A stretch of DNA of 64,000 nt from Denitratisoma sp. (GTDB lineage Bacteria; Pseudomonadota; Gammaproteobacteria; Burkholderiales; Rhodocyclaceae). The number at the start of each line of letters is the position of its first letter. Position 1 is the stretch's first letter. The position numbers and the translations under genes were made by a program. The stretch lies in NCBI GenBank assembly GCA_032027165.1, contig JAVSMO010000001.1, positions 570,865 through 634,864 of the forward strand. The letters are read 5' to 3'. Under the pieces are notes generated by a model that was not told where the DNA came from, searched no databases, and saw nothing but the letters and a program-made list of their open reading frames with translations. Positions 27,266 to 35,017 of the stretch are shown piece by piece.

Positions 27266-27700
27266 ATGAACACCAGCAGATCGACCCGCATCGCCCTGAT
27301 CGCAGCAGCGGTGTCCTCCCTCACCCTGTCCGGCTGCGCCGTCGCGCCGGCATCGAACGGCTATGTTTACTACGAACCGGTGATGGTCGCGCCGCCGCCG
27401 CCGCGCGTCGAAGTCATCGGCGTCGCGCCCTATCCGGGCTACGTCTGGATCGGCGGCTACTGGGGCTGGAGCGGCCGTGCCCATCACTGGGTGCCAGGCC
27501 GCTGGGAAGCGCCGCGTCCGGGCCACTACTGGGAGCCGCACCGCTGGGAGCCGCAGGGCAAGGGCTGGCGCGAGCGTCCGGGCCAGTGGGCGCCGCGAGG
27601 CAAGGAATGGCGCGAACCGCCGCGGTCGCGCGACCCGCACGGCAAGGACACACGCGAACCGCCGCGGCCGCGCGATCCGCACGGCAAGGACGTGCGCTGA
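27266..27700 (+). CDS. YXWGXW-repeat lipoprotein
   Basis: 144 residues. A lipoprotein-type signal (LTLSGCAVAP) is followed by YPGYVWIGGYWGWSG, HHWVPGRWE and HYWEPHRWE repeats of the YXWGXW family. The highly basic tail has two near-identical REPPRxRDPHGKD units. It is an envelope protein of unknown role. The ATG at 27266 has GAAAGGAG upstream. Confidence 0.82.
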   Translation: MNTSRSTRIALIAAAVSSLTLSGCAVAPASNGYVYYEPVMVAPPPPRVEVIGVAPYPGYVWIGGYWGWSGRAHHWVPGRWEAPRPGHYWEPHRWEPQGKGWRERPGQWAPRGKEWREPPRSRDPHGKDTREPPRPRDPHGKDVR

Positions 27701-27718
27701 TCGCCCGGCCGCAGCGGC

Positions 27719-28084
27719 CTATTTCTCCTTCTTTCCTTCCAGCAGGGCTTTCAGGTCGGCGAACGGCGAGTGGGTGGCGATGCTGCCGCCCGCCTTGCCG
27801 TCGCTGCTGCCCGCTTCCAGACGCCGCTGGTGCTCGTTGTCGTGGCAGTAAAGGCAGAGCAGCTCCCAGTTGCTGCCGTCGGGCGGGTTGTTGTCGTGGT
27901 CGTGGTCGCGGTGGTGCACCGTCAGCTCGCGCAGGTTGGCGCGGGTGAACTCGCGCGCGCAGCGGCCGCAGATCCACGGATAGATCTTCAGCGCCTGCTC
28001 GCGGTAACCCTGCTCGCGCCGCTCCGCCGCACGGCGGGCTTCGAGGACGACGCGGTCGAGGCGGCTGGGGTCGGTGGGCTTCAT
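27719..28084 (-). CDS. HNH endonuclease-like protein (YajD type)
   Basis: 121 residues. A zinc-binding CGRC...CLYCH pair flanks the HNH core (LTVHHRDHDHDNNPPDG...ELLCLYCHDNEHQ). The length and organisation fit YajD-like HNH nucleases. It is convergent with the YXWGXW gene. Confidence 0.85.
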   Translation of the reverse strand: MKPTDPSRLDRVVLEARRAAERREQGYREQALKIYPWICGRCAREFTRANLRELTVHHRDHDHDNNPPDGSNWELLCLYCHDNEHQRRLEAGSSDGKAGGSIATHSPFADLKALLEGKKEK

Positions 28085-28090
28085 GGGAGA

Positions 28091-28114
28091 AAAGTCAGTC
28101 GGTGCGACACGGCG
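28091..28114 (-). repeat. Dispersed motif copy 6, leader of HNH gene
   Basis: Exact motif in gene-sense orientation, ending six bases before the HNH ATG. Confidence 0.6.
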
Positions 28115-28134
28115 ATGATACGCCAGCGGCTTGA

Positions 28135-28164
28135 CTAGAATAATATTCTAGAATAATGTTCTAG
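28135..28164. promoter_or_regulatory. Double palindromic operator immediately before the tetR gene
   Basis: CTAGAATAATATTCTAG (28135-28151, perfect 8+1+8) and CTAGAATAATGTTCTAG (28148-28164, one mismatch) share a CTAG and end two bases before the start codon. They would overlap the ribosome site and promoter, a typical arrangement for TetR autorepression of this and the following hydrolase gene. Confidence 0.75.
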
Positions 28165-28166
28165 CC

Positions 28167-28790
28167 ATGCCGGCACCCCCGCCCCTCATCGACCTCGAAA
28201 CCTCGCCCGACCGCAAGTCGGCGATCCTGCTGGCCGCGCTCGCGGTGTTTTCCGAGAAGGGCATCGAGGCGACGACGATCGAGGACATCCGCCAGCGCAG
28301 CCAGTCCTCGGTCGGCAGCATCTACCACCATTTCGGCACCAAGGAGGGCATCGCCGCCGCGCTGTTCGCCTACGGCATCGACGACTACTGGGCGCGGCTG
28401 ATCGCCGGCGCCGAGGGAAAACCGAGCGCCGAACGCCTGATCCACGGCCTGATCGCGGCGCACATCGGCTGGATCGCCGAGAAGCCCGAGCTGGCGCGCT
28501 TCCTGTTCGCGCGGCGCCAGGCGGTCGGCCAGGCCTACGACGAGGCCATCCGGCAGCGCACCGCCGAACACTTCAAGATCCTGTTCGAGCGGCTCAAGCC
28601 CTGGTTCAAGCAGGGGGTGCTGCGCCGCCTGCCGGCCGGGCTCTACGCGCCGCTGCTGATGGGCCCGGCGCAGGAATATTCGCGGCAGTGGCTGGGCGGG
28701 CGCATCGACATCGAGCCGCGCGCCGCCATCCGCGAACTGAGCCAGGCCGCCTGGCGCAGCCTGGCCGTCGACCCCGAACGCACTGCCTGA
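28167..28790 (+). CDS. TetR-family transcriptional regulator
   Basis: 207 residues. The N-terminal helix-turn-helix (about 18-62) reads ILLAALAVFSEKGIEATTIEDI and SSVGSIYHHFGTKEGIAAALF. The C-terminal ligand-binding domain is alpha-helical. The operator pair just upstream suggests autoregulation; the neighbour 10 bases downstream is a hydrolase and a likely target. Confidence 0.9.
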   Translation: MPAPPPLIDLETSPDRKSAILLAALAVFSEKGIEATTIEDIRQRSQSSVGSIYHHFGTKEGIAAALFAYGIDDYWARLIAGAEGKPSAERLIHGLIAAHIGWIAEKPELARFLFARRQAVGQAYDEAIRQRTAEHFKILFERLKPWFKQGVLRRLPAGLYAPLLMGPAQEYSRQWLGGRIDIEPRAAIRELSQAAWRSLAVDPERTA

Positions 28791-28800
28791 AAGGCCGACC

Positions 28801-29679
28801 ATGACCCCGACCCGCCTCGACCTGGAAACCCACGACGGCCCGCCGCTCGCCGTGTATTGCCACGAGCCGCCCGTGCCGTCCCAGCCGCCGCGCGCCGGCC
28901 TGGTGATCGCCCCGGCGATGGCCGTGCCGCAAGCGTTCTATGCCGACTTCGCCGCCTACCTGGCGCAGCAGGGCTTCCGCGTGTGGACCTTCGACTACCG
29001 CGGCATCGGCGAATCCTGGCGGGGTCCGATGCGGCGCTGCACCGCCGACATCACCGACTGGATCGTGCGCGATTACGATGCGGTGGTGCGGCACGCAGCC
29101 GACACGCTGGACGGCGCGCCGCTCTTCGCGCTGGGGCACAGCCTCGGCGGCCAGGCGACGCCCCTGCTGCCGTCGATCGACCGCCTCAGCGGCCTCGTCA
29201 ACGTCGCGGTCGGCAGCGGCGCGGCGCGCCACAACCAGCCCAAGGTCCGGCGCTCGGCGCCGCTCCTGTGGTACGTGCTGGGGCCGACGCTGTGCCCGAC
29301 CTTCGGCTACTTCCCGGGCAACCGCATCGGCCTGCTCGGCGACATTCCGCGCCGCGCCTTCTACCAGTGGCGGCGCTGGTGCCTGACGCCCGACTACATC
29401 CTGAGCGGCGAGCCCGGCGCGCGCGAGGCCTACGCCCGCGCCCGCTACCCGGTGCTGGGATTGACCTTCACCGACGACGAGCTGCTGCACGAGTCCGGCT
29501 CGCGGCTGCTGCACGGCGCCTACACCGGCGCGCCGGTCGACTACCGCGAACTCAGCCCGCGGCAGTTCGGCCTCGAGCGCATCGGGCATTTCGGCTTTTT
29601 CCGGCGCAGCCAGGAGAGGATCCTGTGGCCGCTGGTCAGCGCCTGGCTGCAAGACAACAGCGCGGCGGCGCTGCGTTGA
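28801..29679 (+). CDS. Alpha/beta-hydrolase (serine hydrolase)
   Basis: 292 residues. The nucleophile elbow is GHSLGGQ and the catalytic histidine is in ERIGHFGFF; an aspartate in TFTDDELL may complete the triad. It resembles the YbgJ/serine aminopeptidase-like alpha/beta hydrolases that cleave acyl esters. Operonic with tetR. Confidence 0.85.
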   Translation: MTPTRLDLETHDGPPLAVYCHEPPVPSQPPRAGLVIAPAMAVPQAFYADFAAYLAQQGFRVWTFDYRGIGESWRGPMRRCTADITDWIVRDYDAVVRHAADTLDGAPLFALGHSLGGQATPLLPSIDRLSGLVNVAVGSGAARHNQPKVRRSAPLLWYVLGPTLCPTFGYFPGNRIGLLGDIPRRAFYQWRRWCLTPDYILSGEPGAREAYARARYPVLGLTFTDDELLHESGSRLLHGAYTGAPVDYRELSPRQFGLERIGHFGFFRRSQERILWPLVSAWLQDNSAAALR

Positions 29680-29686
29680 ACAGGCT

Positions 29687-30073
29687 CTAGGCGAACTTCG
29701 CGCCGCGCTCGGCGAGCAGTGCGCGCAGCACCGAGCGGTGGCAGTGCGCCTCGTCCTCGCAATAGCAGCCGACCGAGAAGTTCGCCGTGTGCGACAGGGC
29801 GGCGAGGAGGTCGAGGGTACGCGCCGCATCCGGCGCCGCCATCTCGGCGCGATACTTCTTCGCGAAGGCCGCCCATTGCGCCGGCGTCTGCGCCGACTGC
29901 GCGAACTTCACCGTCTCCGCGCCCGGCGACAGGTTGGGAAACCACACGTCGTACCAGTCGCCGCTGGCGAATTCCGACTTCGGCACGCCGCGCGGCGGCC
30001 GCCGCACCGTGCCGATGCGCAGGCCCTCGTCCTTCGCCCGCGGCGTGCCGAGCCTGACTACGCGCACGGCCAT
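29687..30073 (-). CDS. DUF488 family protein
   Basis: 128 residues. VRRPPRGVPKSEFASGDWYDVWFPNLSP and the C-terminal GCYCEDEAHCHRSVL are hallmarks of DUF488. The function is unknown; the CxCxxxxxCHR motif suggests nucleotide or metal binding. Its start overlaps the acetyltransferase stop by 16 bases. Confidence 0.88.
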   Translation of the reverse strand: MAVRVVRLGTPRAKDEGLRIGTVRRPPRGVPKSEFASGDWYDVWFPNLSPGAETVKFAQSAQTPAQWAAFAKKYRAEMAAPDAARTLDLLAALSHTANFSVGCYCEDEAHCHRSVLRALLAERGAKFA

Positions 30074-30597
30074 TGCGAGGCCTCGATGGTGTAGAAGACG
30101 TAGTCGAGCGCGACGCCGTTGAACTCCTTGCGCCCCTCGTGCGAGAAGCTCGCGCCGATCTTCTCGACGGCCTTGCGCGAGCGCCAGTTGTCCCTGCCGA
30201 TGTCGAAGCGGACGACCCTGGCCCGGCGGAAGGCGTTGTCCAGCATCAGCCGCTTCATTTCGCCGTTGGTGGCGCCGCCCCAGTGGCTGCGGGCGAGGAA
30301 GGTGTAGCCGATGGCGATTTCCCCCTTGTCCGGGTCCCAGTCGTAATAGCGCGTCGAGCCGATGATCCGGCCCGTGGCGTTCTCGACGACCGTGTAGGCG
30401 CCGCCGGCCAGCGCGCCGGCGAAGAAGTTCTTCTCGAAGACCGGCCGCAGGTGGCGCGCCGGGTCCGGGTGCTGCGCCCAGATCAGCGGGTCGGAGGCCG
30501 CCGCATGCAGCGGCTCTAGGTCGTCGGCGCGCAGCGGCCGCAGGGTGATCGTCGCGCCCGCCAGCGTCGGATGGAGATCGGCCGTCCCTTTGCTCAT
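30058..30597 (-). CDS. GNAT-family N-acetyltransferase (RimJ/RimL-like)
   Basis: 179 residues. The RimJ-type layout starts ITLRPLRADDLEPLH. The acetyl-CoA binding region is around IAIGYTFLARSHWGGATNGEMKRLML, and the terminal NWRSRKAVEKIGA is typical of the family. It probably acetylates a small molecule or protein N-terminus. Confidence 0.87.
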   Translation of the reverse strand: MSKGTADLHPTLAGATITLRPLRADDLEPLHAAASDPLIWAQHPDPARHLRPVFEKNFFAGALAGGAYTVVENATGRIIGSTRYYDWDPDKGEIAIGYTFLARSHWGGATNGEMKRLMLDNAFRRARVVRFDIGRDNWRSRKAVEKIGASFSHEGRKEFNGVALDYVFYTIEASQWPCA

Positions 30598-30624
30598 GTC
30601 CTCATGTTCCTCATGCCCTCCGCA

Positions 30625-30648
30625 AAAGTCAGTCCCTGCGCCACGGCG
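30625..30648 (-). repeat. Dispersed motif copy 7, leader of GNAT gene
   Basis: Exact motif, gene-sense, between hslR and the acetyltransferase. Confidence 0.6.
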
Positions 30649-30677
30649 ATATTGTGCCTCTGCGCCCGCCCCTGCGG

Positions 30678-31049
30678 CTACAGGCCGCCGCGCAACCGGT
30701 TCAGCTGCCGGCGGTCGCGCTTGGTCGGGCGGCCCTTCGCGTCGGCCTGCGGCAGCGGAGAGAGCCGGCGCAGTTCCGCCGCCTCGGCGCGCTTGCGTGC
30801 GCCCTCCGGCGTTTCCCGGTAGAGCAGCCGGGCCTCGGCGGCGGGGCGGCGCTGGGCGTTGAAGCCCAGCACGTCCACCTCCCAGTCCTCGCCCTCGGTG
30901 CGGATGTGCAGACGGTCGCCCGGCTTCAGCTCCCGCGCCGGCTTGGCGGCGGCTCCGTTCAGCTTCACCTTGCCGCCGTCCGCCGCCGCGGCCGCCTGGC
31001 TGCGGGTCTTGAAGAAGCGCGCGGCCCAGAGCCACTTGTCCAGGCGCAT
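30678..31049 (-). CDS. hslR: HslR-like S4-domain RNA-binding heat-shock protein
   Basis: 123 residues. MRLDKWLWAARFFKTRSQAA begins the S4 RNA-binding domain (about 1-65), and a basic C-terminal tail (KGRPTKRDRRQLNRLR) is present as in Hsp15. Hsp15 binds stalled 50S subunits with attached nascent chains. The start at 31049 was chosen for MRLDKWLWAAR and overlaps the upstream stop by one base. Confidence 0.9.
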   Translation of the reverse strand: MRLDKWLWAARFFKTRSQAAAAADGGKVKLNGAAAKPARELKPGDRLHIRTEGEDWEVDVLGFNAQRRPAAEARLLYRETPEGARKRAEAAELRRLSPLPQADAKGRPTKRDRRQLNRLRGGL

Positions 31050-31300
31050 CAGTGATGCGTGATGAATTCCAGGTCCGCGTCGAGGCCGGTGACGGCATCC
31101 AGCACCTGTTCGACGACCTCGACGTTGATGTCCGACCATTCGGCTTCGGGGTCGCCGGAGGTCGTCGCCAGGGGCGCCAGGTCGAAGTCGACGTAGGTGT
31201 CGCCGATCTTGAGGACGGTGATTCCCGAAGGATGCCGGGCGATCTCCCAGTCATCGGGCACTTCGAGTTCGGCATTTATCTTCACGACCAGTTTTTTCAT
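31049..31300 (-). CDS. Hypothetical protein (83 aa)
   Basis: A small acidic soluble protein (KLVVKINAELEVPDDWEIARHP) of unknown family, translationally coupled to hslR. Confidence 0.65.
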   Translation of the reverse strand: MKKLVVKINAELEVPDDWEIARHPSGITVLKIGDTYVDFDLAPLATTSGDPEAEWSDINVEVVEQVLDAVTGLDADLEFITHH

Positions 31301-31312
31301 CGGGTTTCCCGT

Positions 31313-31699
31313 TCAAAAGGGTACTGCGGAGAATACGACAATCGCCAGCGCCAGTGTAGCCGCGCCCAGCCAGAACGTGCGCTTCCGGTTGGCCTCGATG
31401 CGCTTGATGAGCTGCGCGTTCTGCTCGGCGAGTTCCTTGATGAGTTCGGAGGAGGCGAGCATCTGCTGGTTCAGGTCGGACACCGCGGCCTCCAATGCGG
31501 CGACGCGCGCTTCCAGCGCCTCCAGGGTGAGCGGTTCATGCGAGGCGGCCGGTTGTGCGCCTGCCGCAGCCTCGTCCGCCGCGCGCTGCTTGCCCACCGC
31601 ATTCCACAGCTTCCTCGCGCCCTCGGCGACCTTCGGCGCATTCCGGATGACCTCGGTCCAGGGGACGCTCTTGAGGATCGTCAGCCAGCCGATTGCCAT
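31313..31699 (-). CDS. Hypothetical membrane-anchored coiled-coil protein (128 aa)
   Basis: An N-terminal amphipathic stretch is followed by a coiled coil (about 58-100, LEALEARVAALEAAVSDLNQQ) and a single C-terminal transmembrane helix (about 109-127). No known family. Confidence 0.7.
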   Translation of the reverse strand: MAIGWLTILKSVPWTEVIRNAPKVAEGARKLWNAVGKQRAADEAAAGAQPAASHEPLTLEALEARVAALEAAVSDLNQQMLASSELIKELAEQNAQLIKRIEANRKRTFWLGAATLALAIVVFSAVPF

Positions 31700-31757
31700 T
31701 CGTCTGCCTCCTGTGGCGCTGAAGGGGCCCGGTTAAAGCCGGGCTTTGCCGGGGTGA

Positions 31758-31781
31758 AAAGTCAGTCGCTGCGGGACGGCG
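31758..31781 (-). repeat. Dispersed motif copy 8
   Basis: Exact motif, gene-sense, starting two bases after the DUF2442 stop. Confidence 0.6.
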
Positions 31782-31783
31782 TA

Positions 31784-32047
31784 TTAATGGCGGCTAACCA
31801 GTGGAAATTGTTCGGGATGGAAGAGGGATTCGACGGCCAGGTCGACGTCGAGGTCCGGCCAGTAAAGGTGGTGGCTGGTGGGGAGCTGGACATTCACCAG
31901 CTTGCCGATCGGGGCGTCGCGAAACCACGGAAACTGCTCGAAGGGCAGAAACACCTCCTTCTCGCCGAGCAGCAGCCAGAAGCCGTGCTTCGAGACGTTG
32001 GTGACCTCAACCGCCGAAATGTCCTTGCCAAGCGCTGCGGATGTCAT
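31784..32047 (-). CDS. DUF2442 protein
   Basis: 87 residues from an ATG inside the 3' end of the DUF4160 gene. AVEVTNVSKHGFWLLLGEKEVFLPFEQFPWF and YWPDLDVDLAVESLFHPEQ are typical of DUF2442. The upstream in-frame extension (start 32134) only reads the partner in another frame. DUF2442 and DUF4160 are regularly paired and behave like toxin-antitoxin genes. Confidence 0.82.
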   Translation of the reverse strand: MTSAALGKDISAVEVTNVSKHGFWLLLGEKEVFLPFEQFPWFRDAPIGKLVNVQLPTSHHLYWPDLDVDLAVESLFHPEQFPLVSRH

Positions 32048-32246
32048 GTTCGTGCTCCTGAACCAGGCGAAGCGTTTCGCCGATCTCCCTCTGCGACAGG
32101 CCGTAATTCTGCGCCAGTTCGACGACCGGCTCAATCCAGAACTTTGCCTCTCCGTTCGGGCCCATGACGTGAATGTGCATCCTGGGCTCTTCGCGCGAGA
32201 AGAAGTAGAAACGATAGCCGCCTGCGCGAAATACGGTCGGGCTCAT
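32007..32246 (-). CDS. DUF4160 protein
   Basis: 79 residues. MSPTVFRAGGYRFYFFSREEPRMHIHV is the DUF4160 signature. It overlaps the DUF2442 gene by 41 bases, so the pair is coupled. Confidence 0.87.
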   Translation of the reverse strand: MSPTVFRAGGYRFYFFSREEPRMHIHVMGPNGEAKFWIEPVVELAQNYGLSQREIGETLRLVQEHEHDIRSAWQGHFGG

Positions 32247-32290
32247 GGGGAAATCATACTCCTCGCTAAGGCTGGCAGCTTTCCGACCTG

Positions 32291-32314
32291 AAAGTCAGTC
32301 TGCGCGGGACGGCG
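32291..32314 (-). repeat. Dispersed motif copy 9
   Basis: Exact motif between hepT and the DUF4160 gene, identical across 24 bases to copy 5 at 25951-25974. Confidence 0.65.
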
Positions 32315-32331
32315 TTGTCCGTCGTTGCGTG

Positions 32332-32691
32332 CTACGAGCTTGATTGGCCCAGCTGCCGCTGTATGGCGGTTACCTTGCTTTGAAACTCGGGCAAGACTTT
32401 TACGACAGTGCTCCAGACGATTTCCAGGTTGACTGTGACGTAGCCGTGGATCAGCCGATTCCGCATGCCCGAGATGTCGCCCCATGGCACGTCGGCATGT
32501 CTGGCCTTCAATTCCGGCGTCAATTTGGAAACTGCCTCGCCGACGATCTCCAGGTTCCTGATCACGCCGTCCTGAATGAGTTCGTCGCCTAGGAAATTGC
32601 TTTCGCTCTTGCCCTTCGTGTACCGGAAAACCTTTGCGATGGCGTCCTGAATATGGTCGAGGTAGTCCGCATCGCGCATCGGATTGCTCAT
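32332..32691 (-). CDS. hepT: HepT-like HEPN toxin
   Basis: 119 residues. The HEPN RNase motif RX4HXY is intact (R77, H82, Y84 in GMRNRLIHGY). It overlaps the upstream mntA by four bases, the standard HepT/MntA order. In known systems HepT is the toxin and MntA neutralises it by polyadenylylating the motif tyrosine. Confidence 0.9.
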   Translation of the reverse strand: MSNPMRDADYLDHIQDAIAKVFRYTKGKSESNFLGDELIQDGVIRNLEIVGEAVSKLTPELKARHADVPWGDISGMRNRLIHGYVTVNLEIVWSTVVKVLPEFQSKVTAIQRQLGQSSS

Positions 32692-32978
32692 AGCGGCCTG
32701 GCTTCCTGCAGCACGACCTGGCGGAATTTAGGGGGAAGATCGCCCGCCGTCAGCACATCCACCGGCACGCCCAGTTCCTTCTCGATGGCCGACTGGAGCC
32801 GAGCCATGTCGAGCAGCGTGGTGCCCTTGGGGACGTCCACCAGCAGATCGAGGTCGCTTCCGTCCTTATCCTGGCCGTGCAGGACCGATCCGAAGACGCG
32901 GACGTTCCCGGCCCCGATGCTGGCGGCCAGTGCCAGGACGGCGTCGCGGTGCTTGCGCAGGGACTCGGAGGGTTTCAT
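32688..32978 (-). CDS. mntA: MntA-like minimal nucleotidyltransferase antitoxin
   Basis: 96 residues. The GSX10DXD motif is perfect (G30-S31 ... D42-D44 in FGSVLHGQDKDGSDLDLLVD). It is the cognate antitoxin of the adjacent HepT. Confidence 0.9.
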   Translation of the reverse strand: MKPSESLRKHRDAVLALAASIGAGNVRVFGSVLHGQDKDGSDLDLLVDVPKGTTLLDMARLQSAIEKELGVPVDVLTAGDLPPKFRQVVLQEARPL

Positions 32979-33032
32979 GGCGTGGTTTTATCCTGTCGGA
33001 GAGCCGATTCTATCCCGGTCAATGGTGCAGGA

Positions 33033-33056
33033 AAAGTCAGTCTGCGCAGGACGGCG
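33033..33056 (-). repeat. Dispersed motif copy 10
   Basis: Exact motif, gene-sense, between the 33060 gene stop and mntA. Confidence 0.6.
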
Positions 33057-33059
33057 CCG

Positions 33060-33323
33060 TCAGCGCCGGTATTCGCGCACGGCCGGGTTGAGGCGGTCGA
33101 TGTCGGCCTGCACCTGCTCGCGACTGCGCTCGTAGACGATCTCGCGCCCCATCACGCTGCCGGCGTAGGCCAGCCCATTGCGCGTCGGCGACAGCTCGCA
33201 CTTCATGCTGTGCTGGCCTTCGCCGATCACCACCGTGATGCCGGTCGCCCGCTTGTTGAAAACGACGACGTCCATGGTCTGGCCGGATTGCGTGACGCGG
33301 ACTTTGATTTTTTCAGTGTTCAT
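33060..33323 (-). CDS. Hypothetical protein (87 aa) with duplicated N-terminus
   Basis: A small soluble protein. Its first 12 residues, MNTEKIKVRVTQ, are identical to those of the HEPN protein at 34934, and the DNA is almost identical too. The remainder (TGITVVIGEGQHSMKCELSP) is of no recognised family. The start is supported by that shared segment. Confidence 0.7.
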   Translation of the reverse strand: MNTEKIKVRVTQSGQTMDVVVFNKRATGITVVIGEGQHSMKCELSPTRNGLAYAGSVMGREIVYERSREQVQADIDRLNPAVREYRR

Positions 33324-33416
33324 CTGACGGCTACCTCGCTTTGTGACGTTGCTTACGCCTTGCAAATTTAATCGACCTCGACCCCTTTAGTTACTTTCTT
33401 TTGTGCTTCATCTGCG

Positions 33417-34118
33417 TCACTCTGGCAACGTAGAACGCGAAGCGGCCATCACCTCAGGGACCTTCTTCTCCGGTATGTCGTGACCGACATCCACAATCCG
33501 GACGCCAAAGCCTTCTATATCGCCTTTACCGTGTCCAGTGTATTCAGCTGTGCACCAAAGAACCGCGCATGCATGAAGCACACCGCCCTTCGAGTTGAAA
33601 GGGCAGTACAGTTGTTCGGATGTGGACCGGATTAGCATCCATGGCTTCTCGTGGTACCTCCAAATCTGGGCATCGCTCTTCTTGCACCAGACCAAGAGCT
33701 GATCGTCATATAGACGCTGCGCCTGCTCACTTGAAAGTTCGAACTTCCTATTGAGGAAAGAGTCCTTCATTCCCCGAACCGCGCCGACCAAGCCGCCAAC
33801 GAGGCCCATTGCCCCGATCACGTCGAGCGCCGCACTCCGCTTCTCATCTCCTTGGATCAGCACAAGGTGACTATGGCACAGGAACAACGTGTTCCGTTCC
33901 CCCATCCACTCAAAACCCTTGGGGAAGGCGCGCCTGCCCACGAATGGAAGCCACCAGCGATTCTCTGGCGGTCCGAACGAGAGCAGGCTGGCTTCGCCGG
34001 CTGACCGAACGGTCGGGGAGCTAACAGAGTCAACCGCGCTGGTCGAAGTACCACACTTGAAGCAGAACTTGTCATCTGACGAAAGCTCAGTTCCACACTG
34101 CCTGCAGAACATCAGCAA
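33417..34118 (-). CDS. Zinc-ribbon protein of unknown function (233 aa)
   Basis: An N-terminal zinc ribbon (CRQCGTELSSDDKFCFKCG) precedes a hydrophobic-containing domain (ALDVIGAMGLVGGLVGAV) and a C-terminal part of unknown fold. Base composition is visibly more AT-rich than in the dsr genes. It follows the HEPN gene by 99 bases on the same strand. Confidence 0.75.
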   Translation of the reverse strand: MLMFCRQCGTELSSDDKFCFKCGTSTSAVDSVSSPTVRSAGEASLLSFGPPENRWWLPFVGRRAFPKGFEWMGERNTLFLCHSHLVLIQGDEKRSAALDVIGAMGLVGGLVGAVRGMKDSFLNRKFELSSEQAQRLYDDQLLVWCKKSDAQIWRYHEKPWMLIRSTSEQLYCPFNSKGGVLHACAVLWCTAEYTGHGKGDIEGFGVRIVDVGHDIPEKKVPEVMAASRSTLPE

Positions 34119-34217
34119 CCCCTCTTTGATGAGATCCAGCGTTAAAGGTGTGGGGCGCGTGCGTAGACGGCAAGCGAAGCTTGCTGGCGGAGCGTTCCTC
34201 TCGGCCGTGGGTTGGCG

Positions 34218-34934
34218 TCATTCTTCAATGGCCTGCCAATGGCCACACAGCTCGCAGCTACCACCACGCATTGGCACCGTATGCTCATCGCACTTGTCGC
34301 AGCGGGTCGGATAATCTCCCTTGGCCCGCAACCTGGCTTCAAGCCTTGCACCATGCGCCTTAGCAAACTCCCACAGTTCATTAAGGAGCATTGTCCAAAT
34401 GCCTTCTGACTTAAACTCGTCGGAGAGATTAACCTGTAGTTCGCCATGGGCAAAGTCAATAGCAAAGCTTAAGGCATGCCCAATGATAATCTTGGCCTCC
34501 TTTTCTGACGCCCGCCACTCATAGTGCTCGATGGCGTTGCGCGTTGTTCGCAGGGACTTCAAGTTTCGCTCGTCATTTGCCGAGAACTGAACGTTGCCAA
34601 TGGACCTCAGTCTTGAGATGGCTGTGTCGACTGTCACCGTCCTTGCCTCCAGGCTCGGATACTTATCGACGTTCTCCCACACGAATGCAGGACTGACTTG
34701 GCGAAGACGCTCCTTTAGCAGAAGCTCAATGCAATGGGCGGACGCTGTAATCGAGTGCTTAAGGCGGGCGTGATCAGAGCCGATCTCCTTCGTTGCGATT
34801 AATTCGATGGCCTGACGCAAGGAATCCTTCGCATTGTTGAGCAAATCGAATTCGATATTCTTCGGAGCCTTCACGGTTACCTCTATGATGTCGGGGAATT
34901 GGGTGACGCGGACTTTGATTTTTTCGGTATTCAT
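34218..34934 (-). CDS. HEPN-domain protein with C-terminal zinc ribbon (238 aa)
   Basis: An alpha-helical region (about 35-165) contains an RX4H motif (R132...H137 in TRNAIEHYEW) in HEPN-like context. Two CxxC pairs near the C-terminus (CDKC and CELC) form a zinc ribbon. The N-terminal MNTEKIKVRVTQ is shared with the 33323 protein. A ribonuclease or defence role is plausible from HEPN biology but not shown. Confidence 0.72.
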   Translation of the reverse strand: MNTEKIKVRVTQFPDIIEVTVKAPKNIEFDLLNNAKDSLRQAIELIATKEIGSDHARLKHSITASAHCIELLLKERLRQVSPAFVWENVDKYPSLEARTVTVDTAISRLRSIGNVQFSANDERNLKSLRTTRNAIEHYEWRASEKEAKIIIGHALSFAIDFAHGELQVNLSDEFKSEGIWTMLLNELWEFAKAHGARLEARLRAKGDYPTRCDKCDEHTVPMRGGSCELCGHWQAIEE

Positions 34935-35017
34935 GAGGTCGCCACCACGCTTCAGGACTTTGTTTGCCTACGCTAAGAGTTTAATCAAGCCTGACATCTT
35001 TCGACCCTCAAATTTAC

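Noticed and set aside
28081..33060. Integron-like attC sites between accessory genes
   Set aside because: The recurring word lacks the paired R'' L'' L' R' structure and the GTTRRRY core of attC. Identical copies also occur inside unrelated conserved genes.
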